Positions 55,466-63,887 of a stretch of DNA of 64,000 bases are shown piece by piece. The translations under genes were made by a program, and so were the position numbers. Numbering within the stretch: the stretch's first letter is position 1; each line of letters opens with the position of its first letter. The notes below the pieces were generated by a model. That model was given only the letters and a program-made list of their open reading frames with translations. It did no database searches and was not told the DNA's origin. Origin of the DNA: Lactiplantibacillus nangangensis. Its GTDB lineage: Bacteria > Bacillota > Bacilli > Lactobacillales > Lactobacillaceae. The stretch lies in contig NZ_BJDI01000006.1 of assembly GCF_005405065.1 (NCBI RefSeq), forward strand, positions 1-64,000. Reading direction: 5' to 3'.

Positions 55466-57250
55466 TTAACTTGGGTTTTCCTGATCGATTAAGGGATGGT
55501 CGAGAAATTTGAGTGAGTCAACTCTGGTGTATTCCGTTTCAAAAACGACAATTTCATTTTCTGGCTTTAATAGTCCAGCTGGAACGTATAAAGAATGAAT
55601 TGGCCCACGTGCCCAGTAGCGCCCAATATTAGTGCCGTTAACAATGATACAGCCTTTACCATATTCGGAGCAGTCAATGAAAGTACTCTGAACCTGTGCC
55701 AAATGAACCGTAAAGTGGGTCAAGGTTGGTTGTGTTGGATGTTGCGTGGTGACCGGTTGATATGGTAATCGCGCGAGTAATTCCTGATCAAAATCAACTA
55801 AAATTTGTTGCCAGTTGATTTGAAATTGATGATCAACCATGACCCCACCCTTGATACCTTTGCGTTGTGAAGGTGCTTGTAATTTATAACCGTAGTTGAC
55901 GCGACCTTGATTTTCGACGAGCACGTCAATTTGAGTCGTTGTTTTTGGCGCAGCAAAGGTGAGCTCATCACCGATGGCTTCACCCGTTTGACTAGCTAAT
56001 AGACGTTGGTTTGCGAACAGTTGGACGTTATCATTGGCGTCGATTACTTTTAAGGCTTCGGTCGGCCGCGGCGTATTCGCAGTCGTGCGATAGAGGACGT
56101 AACCATAATAATGGGCCAATTGTTCAAACGATAACGGATAACGACTAATGGTCGTCGTAAAGTAATCGGCACAAGTCAGCAGGCCAACTTGTCCATCGGC
56201 CGCAACCGTTGCATAGGCCGTTAACTTGGGTGTCCGCGGTGTCGCTTGTGGTAAGTTCGGCCAGAGTTCTTTTAGCATTTTTTGTAGCGCAAAGTATTTC
56301 TTGGTTGGCACGCCCGCTTCAGATAAGATTGCATCGTAATCATAGCTGGTGACTTGTGGTAAGTCGTGGTTTTTGCGGGCCGAGCAACCATTCATGAAGC
56401 CAAAGTTAGTCCCACCACGGAACATGTATAAGTTGAGACTACCACGTTGTAGCAGGGCCTTTAAATCAGCAATCATTTCCGGAATGTCGCGACGAATGAC
56501 GGGTTCACCCCAACGACTGAACCAGCCGTCCCAATATTCCATGCACATTAATGGCCACTGTTGATGATGGGCATTAAAGAATGCGGTCATTGCGTCAAAA
56601 TTTTCAACCGCATGCGAGCCAAAATTACCAGTCACTAATACGTCGTCATCAATGAGCGTTCCGGCTGCTAAAGCTTCCGGCCAAGTCCCATCGGAAGTGA
56701 AGAGCGGCACCGTGACCCCACCAGCCCTTAAATCGTCACGAACTTGTTTGAGATAAGCCTGGTCTTCGCCAAATGAGCCATATTCATTTTCAATTTGCAT
56801 CATTAAAACGGGGCCACCATTGTCCACTTGGTAAGGGACTAAATGAGGGAGCAAGTTCTGGTAATAGCGTTCAACGGCTGCCAAAAATTGTGGGTCATTG
56901 GCACGTAAACGGCTATTGGGCTGGTTTAGTAGCCAAGCTGGCAGGCCACCAAATTCCCATTCGGCACAAATAAATGGGCTTGGCCGTAAAATAACATATA
57001 GATTGAGTGCTTGAGCAGTCTGAATGAATTTTTCTATGTCGAGTTGGCCACTAAAATCAAACTGATTGGGCTGAGGCTCATGGAAGTTCCAAGGAATATA
57101 GGTTTCAACTGTATTAAATCCCAGGGCTTTCAGGTTGTATAACGTGTCAGCCCACTGACTAAGGTGGATCCGAAAGTAATGGACGGCGCCCGAAAGAATT
57201 TTGAACGGTTTACCGTTGAGTTCAAATTGGTCTTTAACTTCAAATTTCAT
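55466..57250 (-). CDS. GH35 beta-galactosidase
   Basis: 594 aa from ATG 57250. The GH35 barrel opens with LSGAVHYFRIHLSQWADTLYNLKALGFNTVETYIPWNFHEP. The acid/base Glu is in QIENEYGSFG (~residue 160) and the nucleophile Glu in CMEYWDGWF (~residue 235). C-terminal jelly-roll domains end with GRYWARGPIHSLYVP. No signal peptide, so it acts on imported sugar. Length and layout match the BgaC-type enzymes of lactic acid bacteria, which prefer beta-1,3-linked galactosides. It lies downstream of a PTS EIIC gene on the same strand. Confidence 0.92.
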   Translation of the reverse strand: MKFEVKDQFELNGKPFKILSGAVHYFRIHLSQWADTLYNLKALGFNTVETYIPWNFHEPQPNQFDFSGQLDIEKFIQTAQALNLYVILRPSPFICAEWEFGGLPAWLLNQPNSRLRANDPQFLAAVERYYQNLLPHLVPYQVDNGGPVLMMQIENEYGSFGEDQAYLKQVRDDLRAGGVTVPLFTSDGTWPEALAAGTLIDDDVLVTGNFGSHAVENFDAMTAFFNAHHQQWPLMCMEYWDGWFSRWGEPVIRRDIPEMIADLKALLQRGSLNLYMFRGGTNFGFMNGCSARKNHDLPQVTSYDYDAILSEAGVPTKKYFALQKMLKELWPNLPQATPRTPKLTAYATVAADGQVGLLTCADYFTTTISRYPLSFEQLAHYYGYVLYRTTANTPRPTEALKVIDANDNVQLFANQRLLASQTGEAIGDELTFAAPKTTTQIDVLVENQGRVNYGYKLQAPSQRKGIKGGVMVDHQFQINWQQILVDFDQELLARLPYQPVTTQHPTQPTLTHFTVHLAQVQSTFIDCSEYGKGCIIVNGTNIGRYWARGPIHSLYVPAGLLKPENEIVVFETEYTRVDSLKFLDHPLIDQENPS

Positions 57251-57281
57251 CAAATATCAAATCCCTTTTTATAATTGACAA

Positions 57282-57309
57282 TGAGGCTGTGACAAGTGCC
57301 ACAGCCTCA
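57282..57309 (-). terminator. Intercistronic hairpin between PTS EIIC and GH35
   Basis: TGAGGCTGTG with a perfect complement (57300-57309). There is no T run, so it may stabilise or partly terminate the upstream message rather than end it. Confidence 0.55.
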
Positions 57310-57331
57310 ATTCGTCTAAAGATGTTTTTGC

Positions 57332-58687
57332 TTAATCAGCAACTTTTTCGTGATCGGCCATTTTTACGAATGGGAGGTAAATGAAGGTTGCTAGGGCTAA
57401 GTTGACTAATGATAAGACAATTGAGCGCCAGTCGAAAGCAGTTGCAAAGAAGCCGTAAAGAATTGGTGGCATCACCCAAGTGATATTTTGAGTGACGGGT
57501 TGAACCCAACCTAAGGCAGTGGCTTCATAAGCGACCCCAGAAAGCACTGCTGGACAAAGAATAAATGGAATGAACAGTAGTGGGTTCAAAACAGTTGGTA
57601 AGCCATACATCACAGGTTCGCCGATGTTGAAGAGTACGGGGGCTAATCCTAATTTGGCCACTTCACGATAGTGGCTGTTATGTGATTGCCAGAAAATCGC
57701 GATTAACAGTCCCAAGGTGGCGTACCAAACGAAGGCACTGTATGACACGCTGGTCCACAAGTAAGGAATCGCTTGATGATGTTGGTAAGCGTCCAAGTTA
57801 GCTAACAGCGCTACCCCGAAAACACCTTCCATGATTGGGGCCATAACGTTCCCACCGTGAATCCCGAAGAACCAGAATAGTTGTGTCAACACGGCAATTG
57901 CGATGACGGCGAAGAAGTTTTGCGACATCCCCAAAAGTGGTGTTTGCAGCACTTTGTAAATCCAATCGATCAACAATTCACCAGTAATATGGTTGAAGAT
58001 AGTGATGAAAATGCCGACGACGTAGAGTGAAATGAAAGCGGGTACAATTGAAAGAAACGGTGTGGCAATTGCCGGTGGTACTGAGTCTGGCAATTTAATC
58101 GTCCAATTTTTATTCATGATCTTGGAGAAAATAATAGCAGCTAAGAAGCCGATTAAGATTGCGGTAAAGTAACCATTTGAATTAACTTGGGCACCCGGAA
58201 TCAACCCAGTGACAGTAACTGAAAGTTTGTGACCATGAACAGAGAGACCCTCGACGCCTTTAAACATGGCGCTGAGGTCACCTTTAGCTTGAGTGAGGTC
58301 AAAAGTTGAACTAACTGAATTTCCAATGGCAATGATGAATGCTGAGAAAGCTACGATTCCACTGGATAAACGGTCGGTTTTGTAGATTTTGGCAACGTTT
58401 ACACCCAAAGAGAAAATAAAAATTAATGAAACGACTGAAACAGTCCCGCGGAAAATCAAACTATTGAGATCCGCTAACCAAGTCATGGAATTGATAAAAC
58501 CGGTCCAACCAAATTGACCCGGAATATCAACTAAAAAGGCGTTGAATAATAGTGCTAATGACCCAGTCATGACAGCTGGCATCGTCCCAATGAAGGAATC
58601 ACGTAGCGCAACTAAGAATTTTTGATTACCAATCTTATTTGCTATTGGTAGGAGATACTTTTCTAAACCATCCATAAATTTGTGCAT
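57332..58687 (-). CDS. PTS EIIC, lactose/cellobiose family
   Basis: 451 aa from ATG 58687, chosen because AAAGGGG precedes it; the longer upstream frame has no site. About ten membrane helices. HKFMDGLEKYLLPIANKIGNQKFLVALRDSF at the N-terminus, WFFGIHGGNVM and LGLAPVLFNIGEPVMYGLPTVLNP are standard EIIC wordings of the Lac family. It imports and phosphorylates a disaccharide with IIA and IIB partners; these are not in the window and must be shared. The divergent ROK regulator and downstream GH35 make it the uptake step of a galactoside pathway. Confidence 0.9.
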   Translation of the reverse strand: MHKFMDGLEKYLLPIANKIGNQKFLVALRDSFIGTMPAVMTGSLALLFNAFLVDIPGQFGWTGFINSMTWLADLNSLIFRGTVSVVSLIFIFSLGVNVAKIYKTDRLSSGIVAFSAFIIAIGNSVSSTFDLTQAKGDLSAMFKGVEGLSVHGHKLSVTVTGLIPGAQVNSNGYFTAILIGFLAAIIFSKIMNKNWTIKLPDSVPPAIATPFLSIVPAFISLYVVGIFITIFNHITGELLIDWIYKVLQTPLLGMSQNFFAVIAIAVLTQLFWFFGIHGGNVMAPIMEGVFGVALLANLDAYQHHQAIPYLWTSVSYSAFVWYATLGLLIAIFWQSHNSHYREVAKLGLAPVLFNIGEPVMYGLPTVLNPLLFIPFILCPAVLSGVAYEATALGWVQPVTQNITWVMPPILYGFFATAFDWRSIVLSLVNLALATFIYLPFVKMADHEKVAD

Positions 58688-58796
58688 AATGGAAACCCCT
58701 TTTGAATTTTTTTGAGGAGCATGATTAATAGCTAAAAATAATTTAAAAACTTGTAGAAAAGACTTTTCTGACATAATTAATTATTTATTTACGTTA

Positions 58797-58830
58797 ACAA
58801 ATTGATAATATAATCTAAAAAGTAATTTGT
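58797..58830. promoter_or_regulatory. Candidate ROK-regulator operator
   Basis: ACAAATT (58797-58803) and AATTTGT (58824-58830) form a spaced inverted repeat in the AT-rich divergent promoter region between EIIC and the ROK gene. Confidence 0.35.
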
Positions 58831-58916
58831 CAAGCTTGATTTTTGGATATTCTTGCTGTTTAATTTATTTTATGAAAGTAATTAACAGCTGTTTGAGTTA
58901 GATGAGGAAGTGGCTT

Positions 58917-60137
58917 ATGAAAGTTAGCAAACGTCGTAATGAACAACGGAGTCAAATTTTAGACTTGATTTATGCTCAGCATCAGATTTCTCGGGTCGAT
59001 ATTGCCCATCTGACGGGAATTACTGCTGCCATTACCAGTGATATTGTTGGAGAGTTAATTGCAACAGGAAAAGTGATTGAAGTCGGTGAAACCGGACCAA
59101 GTACGGCAGGCTCTGGGCGGCGCCGCATCTTATTAGCGGCTAAGCCACAGCAAGCGTATTATATTGGCAGTGAACTTTCAGAAAAGAATTTCACGTTTTG
59201 TTTGACTGATAATCTTGGGAGTGTCGTTGAACAAGCGACTTATCCAGTGACTGAGACATTGCAGGCGAAACAAATTTCTGCGGAAAAGTATCATGAACAG
59301 TTAGCGGCGTTTATTGAAAAAACGCAAGCTTATCAGCCACAAGCAATCGGAATCTCAGTTCCGGGTCATTTTAATCGGACGAGTCACGTGATTGCCAGCA
59401 ACAATCAGACTTGGCAGCAGTTTAATATCGACACTGCATTGGCTGAGGTGTCGTTACCAACCTTTTTAGAAAATAATGTGCATTGTATGGCGGCGGCGGA
59501 ACGATTACTACCGCACGAAACGGTGGCTGATGGGTATATCTTTTTCCATGTTAGTCGGGGCATGTTTGCGTCATACGTTTATCAAGGTAAAGTTTATGGT
59601 GCGGATAATTTTCTCGTTGGTGAAGTCGGGCATATGATCGTGAATCCAGACGGTGAGTTCTGTGAGTGTGGTCGTCGGGGCTGTCTCCAAACTTATGCCA
59701 GTGAGGCTTGGATTATTAAAAAAGCACAGATTTTATATCAAAATACAGCCTCAACTTATTTACATCAGTTAGTAGCGGATGCCGAACATATTACGATTAA
59801 AGCCATTATGCAGGCTTTTACAATGGGCGATGATGGGATTATTACGATTTTGACGAATGCGATGAAATATTTAGCGATTGCCTTGAATAATTTATCGGTG
59901 ATGATTGCGTCTAAACGGATTATTTTACATGGGCAATTATTCGAGTTGGTACCATTAGTAAAAATTTTGAATCGCTTTTTAGCACAGAATCAATTCTTAA
60001 TTAATGGGGTTGAGGTGCAGCCAGTTTCTGTAAAACCTTATCAACTTCAAGATGGGGCGGTTGCTGCGGCAATGCTAGCTGTTAAAAATGATTATTTTAA
60101 TGATGATCAGGAGGCTATCAAGTCAACCAAAGCTTAA
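58917..60137 (+). CDS. ROK-family transcriptional regulator (NagC/XylR type)
   Basis: 406 aa from ATG 58917 (GATGAGGAAG upstream). N-terminal winged helix-turn-helix (RSQILDLIYAQHQISRVDIAHLTG, then ITSDIVGELIATGKVIEVGE) at residues ~8-65, followed by the ROK sugar-binding domain. The zinc motif CECGRRGCLQTYAS (~residue 250) is intact. Kinase residues are weaker, as expected for a regulator. Divergent from the EIIC-GH35-barrel operon, which it most likely represses until a galactoside-derived sugar binds. Confidence 0.9.
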   Translation: MKVSKRRNEQRSQILDLIYAQHQISRVDIAHLTGITAAITSDIVGELIATGKVIEVGETGPSTAGSGRRRILLAAKPQQAYYIGSELSEKNFTFCLTDNLGSVVEQATYPVTETLQAKQISAEKYHEQLAAFIEKTQAYQPQAIGISVPGHFNRTSHVIASNNQTWQQFNIDTALAEVSLPTFLENNVHCMAAAERLLPHETVADGYIFFHVSRGMFASYVYQGKVYGADNFLVGEVGHMIVNPDGEFCECGRRGCLQTYASEAWIIKKAQILYQNTASTYLHQLVADAEHITIKAIMQAFTMGDDGIITILTNAMKYLAIALNNLSVMIASKRIILHGQLFELVPLVKILNRFLAQNQFLINGVEVQPVSVKPYQLQDGAVAAAMLAVKNDYFNDDQEAIKSTKA

Positions 60138-60432
60138 CTGGTCTGCTGATGGAAAGCAATCAGAGTAGGTTGGTGATTTGTTGATAAGTTGTTTAAACGA
60201 TTGCAGTTTGTTGTGTGGTCTAACCAGTTGTGGCTGCAAAGTGTTGATGTGATCAAATGGTTTGTTAAAGCTACTTCAAGTAGTTGTGTCAGCTACCTTT
60301 TAAGCTGGCCAGTACTTTTTTCAACGCTTGTGCACGTGATTAAGCTCGACCTGGTCCCAAGACCGCATGTTATCAGCAGCGACCGGAGACGCCAAGCACC
60401 AGTCAGTTTTAGAGATTACTTAAAATTTGGGT
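60138..60432. other. Gene-free stretch
   Basis: Contains small hairpins (CTACT-TCA-AGTAG near 60270, CAGCT/AGCTG near 60292-60307), a T6 run near 60316-60321, and the partial repeat relative at 60343-60391. A frame covers it but has no ribosome site or coding character. Confidence 0.5.
60343..60391 (+). repeat. Partial relative of multi-arm element copy A
   Basis: About 45 bases closely match the minus-strand sequence at 4899-4948: shared runs are GACCGCATGT, ATCAG and CGACCGGAG-like segments. The arm-4 hairpin GGTC-CCAA-GACC (60353-60364) is kept while the left half of the closing stem is not found, so this copy looks incomplete. Confidence 0.55.
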
Positions 60433-60469
60433 ATAAAAGCGAGGAAGCCGGTGGGCGCCTCGCTTTTAT
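60433..60469. terminator. Terminator-like hairpin upstream of the phosphatase-fold gene
   Basis: ATAAAAGCGAGG pairs perfectly with CCTCGCTTTTAT. Confidence 0.8.
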
Positions 60470-60511
60470 GCTATGATTGGGGAATAACTTAAACGGAAGT
60501 AGGACCACAAC

Positions 60512-61141
60512 ATGAAAACTATCACCTTGTACTTAGCTGTGACCGGAACAACTTATTTTGATCAACTTGATCGCTTTCAGGGCTGGAGTGGGACCCCATT
60601 AACCCCAGCTGGTCAACAAGCCAGTCAGACGCTCGGTCAACAGTTGGCAACAGTCAAATTTGATACAGCCTTCGCGAGCGATACGAGTCGTGGCGTGCAA
60701 ACTGGTCGTGCGATTTTAGCGGCACAGGCTGGCCCATTAAAATTGCAAACAAAGGCGGCGTTACGGGCGCCATTTTACGGTGGTTTTGAAGGCTTGGAAC
60801 GCTCAGCCGTTTGGTCAGGTTTCGCAACGAAACTTGGTTATCCAACGGTTGCGGCTTTTGAGGCTGATCAGACCCCGACTGAAATCCAAAACTTGATTCA
60901 TGATCACGATGTTGACAGTTTAGCTGAGAGTGGGGCTGAATTCTGGCAACGATATCAAGCCGGTTTGGCTAAAATCGTGGCGGCAACACCTGATCAAGGT
61001 CGGGCACTGATCGTCGTCGACCCAGCAGTTTTACGCAAACTGCGGTTTGATTTGACGGGGCAGTTAGCAACCGATGAACAAGTCGCTGCAAGCACGGTCA
61101 CTATCGTGGATAAAGCTGGGGATAAGTTGACGCTACGCTAA
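60512..61141 (+). CDS. Histidine-phosphatase-fold protein lacking catalytic histidines
   Basis: 209 aa. The fold is clear: ITLYLAVTGTTYFDQLDRFQGWSGTPLTPAGQQAS aligns with the phosphoglycerate-mutase-like LxRHGET...N...G..D.PLT..G opening, FDTAFASDTSRGVQTG with the second signature (SDLxRAxQT), and YGGFEG with the acid Glu loop. But the RHG triad reads AVTG, and the C-terminal H-G reads VVDPAVLR, so both catalytic histidines are gone. It is probably a non-catalytic or altered-function member. GGAAGTAGG precedes the ATG. Monocistronic. Confidence 0.75.
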   Translation: MKTITLYLAVTGTTYFDQLDRFQGWSGTPLTPAGQQASQTLGQQLATVKFDTAFASDTSRGVQTGRAILAAQAGPLKLQTKAALRAPFYGGFEGLERSAVWSGFATKLGYPTVAAFEADQTPTEIQNLIHDHDVDSLAESGAEFWQRYQAGLAKIVAATPDQGRALIVVDPAVLRKLRFDLTGQLATDEQVAASTVTIVDKAGDKLTLR

Positions 61142-61242
61142 ATATCGATGGTCAGGAGTTGCTTGCGTCCTGCACTAATCTGCGATAATGTGGATAAGGA
61201 ATTGAGTCATCATTAAAAAATTAATTATAGCGAGGTTTTAAC

Positions 61243-61545
61243 ATGCAAGTTTATGTCGTTACGAGTGTCGTTGCTGGTCAAGAAACAGTGACAACTAAGG
61301 CAATTCAGGGTTTTATCGATGCGTTAAGTGACCAATTAGGCGCAGATTACACGTTTACTTTGGACACGGATTACGGTAAAACGTTGACTAAAAAAGACGA
61401 TGCCGTTTATTTAGTTTATTTTGGCTCACAAGCGAATTTATCTGCCGCGCAACAGCAACAAATGATTATCTACTATTCAGCGGAAGATGTGGACAACTTA
61501 CAAATTGGCCGCTTTGTGGATATGTTAAAGCAGCTCAAAAAATAG
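61243..61545 (+). CDS. Conserved-looking small soluble protein, function unknown
   Basis: 100 aa, acidic, alternating strand/helix (QVYVVTSVVAG, TTKAIQGFIDALSDQLG, YLVYFGSQANLS, DNLQIGRFVDMLKQLKK). AGCGAGG precedes ATG. I do not recognise a domain. It is 25 bases before the next small gene, so likely the first gene of the 61243-62945 cluster. Confidence 0.7.
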   Translation: MQVYVVTSVVAGQETVTTKAIQGFIDALSDQLGADYTFTLDTDYGKTLTKKDDAVYLVYFGSQANLSAAQQQQMIIYYSAEDVDNLQIGRFVDMLKQLKK

Positions 61546-61570
61546 TTATGCACAGGTAGGGGGTTATCGT

Positions 61571-61828
61571 ATGACGTTAATCACACTTGGAATTATTGCG
61601 ATTATCATTTTTGTGTTAGAGGAGTTCGTGTTCTCTGCCAGTCGTTACTTTTGGGTTGGCGGGATTGTGCCGGTACTTTGGACGGCCTTTTTAGCCTACT
61701 TGGTTGTGACGCAAGCGGCTAATCTGACTCTACCAGACTATGTGCTTGTTATCATTGCAGTCATTGCCCCGTATGTCTGTTGGGGCAACGGGTTTCAACA
61801 TCATGCTGCTAAACGGCGAGTACGATGA
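61571..61828 (+). CDS. Small membrane protein, function unknown
   Basis: 85 aa with three hydrophobic helices (LITLGIIAIIIFVLEEFVF, FWVGGIVPVLWTAFLAYLVV, YVLVIIAVIAPYVCW) and a basic tail KRRVR. GGTAGGGGG precedes ATG. The stop overlaps the start of the GNAT gene by 4 bases. Confidence 0.7.
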   Translation: MTLITLGIIAIIIFVLEEFVFSASRYFWVGGIVPVLWTAFLAYLVVTQAANLTLPDYVLVIIAVIAPYVCWGNGFQHHAAKRRVR

Positions 61829-62283
61829 TTACGCCGATTCAGGTCAGTCAGGTACCGAAAGAATTGTTGTTATTAGCTGATCCTGATTGGTCAAAAGTCC
61901 AGCAAGCGTTAGAACAGGCCACGATTTATGGCTATCAATTAGCTGGCAAAATCGTTGGTGTTTTAGTGTTGCAGCCGCAAACGGCAACAGTCAAAGAAAT
62001 TACGATCGTGGCAGTTTCTCCGAGTTATCAACACCGGGGGATTGCCAAGGCATTATTACAAATGGTAATCAAAAGTTGTCAACAGGATACTACCTGTGAA
62101 CAACTGCAGATTGGCACTGGTAATTCATCATTGCGGCAATTAGCCTTGTATCAACACGCTGGTTTTGAAATGGTGAGTGTTTGGGTGAATTATTTTGTGG
62201 ATAACTATCCTGAACCAATTTATGAGAATGGCTTACAGTGTAAAAGTATGGTTCGTTTAGCGCTAAACGTAAAGGCAGGTTAG
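61825..62283 (+). CDS. GNAT N-acetyltransferase
   Basis: 152 aa. VAVSPSYQHRGIAKALLQMVI is the acetyl-CoA binding motif A (Q/RxxGxG/A), followed by LQIGTGNSSLRQLALYQHAGFEMV. Substrate unknown. Overlaps the upstream membrane protein gene by 4 bases and is followed after 4 bases by another membrane gene, so part of one operon. Confidence 0.85.
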   Translation: MITPIQVSQVPKELLLLADPDWSKVQQALEQATIYGYQLAGKIVGVLVLQPQTATVKEITIVAVSPSYQHRGIAKALLQMVIKSCQQDTTCEQLQIGTGNSSLRQLALYQHAGFEMVSVWVNYFVDNYPEPIYENGLQCKSMVRLALNVKAG

Positions 62284-62287
62284 ATAA

Positions 62288-62758
62288 ATGTGGCGAGCAG
62301 GCAATTTAATTAGTAGTTGGTTTTATGGCGCAATTGCGGTGTTTATCATCATGTTTTTTACCGCGCGCCAAACCGTGAATCGCATTATTTTGGAGTTCAA
62401 TCCGCTAGTTATTTATAGTATTATTTGTGCGTTGATCCTGTTACCAATCATTAAATATCGTTGGCCGAAAATCTTTCAGGTCTGGCGTCGTCAGCCTAAA
62501 GAAACGCCGTCAACTCGGCCAGATGACGAGCAGATTATTCAAGATTCTGGACACACTTGGTCGGCTCCAGTGAAACGTACGAAGCCTAAGCCTGTGCCAA
62601 CCGTGTTGACACCGCAAGTTGAAGCTAAAAGTAATTTTATGGATGAGTTTATTAACTTCTTTAAAAATATTTTGATGGCGGTTATCTTCGTGTTAATCAG
62701 TCCATTCATTTGTGGTTATTTTTGGGTTAAGGATTACCGGGCGAAGTCGCATGATTAA
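62288..62758 (+). CDS. Membrane protein with basic linker, function unknown
   Basis: 156 aa. Two N-terminal helices (WFYGAIAVFIIMFFTA, PLVIYSIICALILLPII), a Pro/Lys-rich cytoplasmic linker (KRTKPKPVPTVLTP), and one C-terminal helix (ILMAVIFVLISPFICGYFWV). AAAGGCAGG precedes ATG. No recognised family. Its end overlaps the next gene by 8 bases. Confidence 0.7.
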   Translation: MWRAGNLISSWFYGAIAVFIIMFFTARQTVNRIILEFNPLVIYSIICALILLPIIKYRWPKIFQVWRRQPKETPSTRPDDEQIIQDSGHTWSAPVKRTKPKPVPTVLTPQVEAKSNFMDEFINFFKNILMAVIFVLISPFICGYFWVKDYRAKSHD

Positions 62759-62945
62759 GCAACAGCGGCGAGTAAGTTTGGTTTTAGTTCCGGCGATGGC
62801 GGTCGTGGTCATTGGGCTAATGGCCTGGGCACGCCACAATCAGTGGGGGCAATTCTGGATCTTACTGGTCGGTTTGATTTTAGTTGATCAAGCGCGGCCA
62901 GGGCGGTTACTTAATCACCTTGTGACTAAATGGATTTTTAAATAA
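62751..62945 (+). CDS. Small two-helix membrane protein, function unknown
   Basis: 64 aa from ATG 62751, overlapping the previous stop. Helices VSLVLVPAMAVVVIGLMAWA and FWILLVGLILVDQA, with a basic N-terminus (IKQQRR). Last gene of the cluster before a strong terminator. Confidence 0.65.
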   Translation: MIKQQRRVSLVLVPAMAVVVIGLMAWARHNQWGQFWILLVGLILVDQARPGRLLNHLVTKWIFK

Positions 62946-62973
62946 GTTATCCACTGTGGATAAAAACAAAAGA

Positions 62974-63022
62974 GCTCTCGTAATCAACTTGGAAATTCAA
63001 GTTGGTTGCGAGAGCCCTTTTT
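62974..63022. terminator. Bidirectional terminator
   Basis: GCTCTCGTAATCAACTTG pairs with CAAGTTGGTTGCGAGAGC (two wobbles), T run on the plus side. Confidence 0.92.
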
Positions 63023-63026
63023 CCGC

Positions 63027-63653
63027 TTAATAAGCTGGTTGGAAACTGTTAATATATTGTTTACGATTTTGCCAAGGCCAAGCTTTGACGACACCAATCA
63101 TCTTGCTCTTCGGCACGAACCCCCAATAGCGGCCATCGTTAGAGACGCTACGATGATCACCCATCACGAAGTAATGCCCCTTTGGCACTTTGTTATTAGT
63201 CACTTTTGTCTGCCAACCATCTTGATCATGGCTCAAACTGTTCAACGTCCAGCCGGTGAATTTGCTGTGACTATTGGCCATGAAGGAACCAGTGGTCTGT
63301 TGATAACTATTCTTCAAATACGTTTGTTTGATGAGTTTGTTGTTCACGTAAAGTTTACCAGCGTTAGTGTAGCGAACGGTATCCCCGGGCATCCCAATGA
63401 CCCGCTTGACGTAAACGGCTTTTTTCGATGTTTGGTCAGGATCTAGGCCGTAAGCATCAAAGACGACGACGGAGCCTGCCTTGATCTTACTAGTCTTAAA
63501 GGCGACGACCCGCTCGTTATTTTGGAGGTTCGGTTGCATGGAAGTCCCATCAACGCGGACCATCGTGAACCAGAACTGGCGGATGAGGAGGGCTAATCCG
63601 AGTCCAATCAGGATAGGCAGCACCCAACTCATGATATTTTTAAATGTTTTCAC
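63027..63653 (-). CDS. lepB: Signal peptidase I
   Basis: 208 aa. One N-terminal membrane helix (VLPILIGLGLALLIRQFWF), the nucleophile S38 in VDGTSMQPNL and the general base K82 in YVKRVIGMPGD, with KGHYFVMGDHRSVSNDGR as box E. Removes signal peptides from secreted proteins at the outer membrane face, so it serves exported proteins such as the surface adhesin. AGGGGAGTCG precedes ATG. Monocistronic. Confidence 0.95.
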   Translation of the reverse strand: MKTFKNIMSWVLPILIGLGLALLIRQFWFTMVRVDGTSMQPNLQNNERVVAFKTSKIKAGSVVVFDAYGLDPDQTSKKAVYVKRVIGMPGDTVRYTNAGKLYVNNKLIKQTYLKNSYQQTTGSFMANSHSKFTGWTLNSLSHDQDGWQTKVTNNKVPKGHYFVMGDHRSVSNDGRYWGFVPKSKMIGVVKAWPWQNRKQYINSFQPAY

Positions 63654-63887
63654 TGTTTTCGACTCCCCTTAAATGTGTGTATAACTCTTATTATATACGA
63701 ACCGCTCGTCGAGGAGTGCTAAAAAAACTTAAAAGATTTACTTAGTCAAGTTTACGCGGTCGGCAAGCTTGATAAAATGGGACAATTGACTTTTAAAAAT
63801 GGGTCAGACTGGCGTTGAAATCGGTATCACGATGTGGTTAACTTTAGCAGTGGTGATTTTAAAAGTTAGCGGAGGATTATTTTAATT

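Noticed and set aside
60189-60476. 95-aa plus-strand frame
   Set aside because: It runs through hairpins, a partial repeat and a terminator, lacks a ribosome site and has low-complexity unlikely composition.
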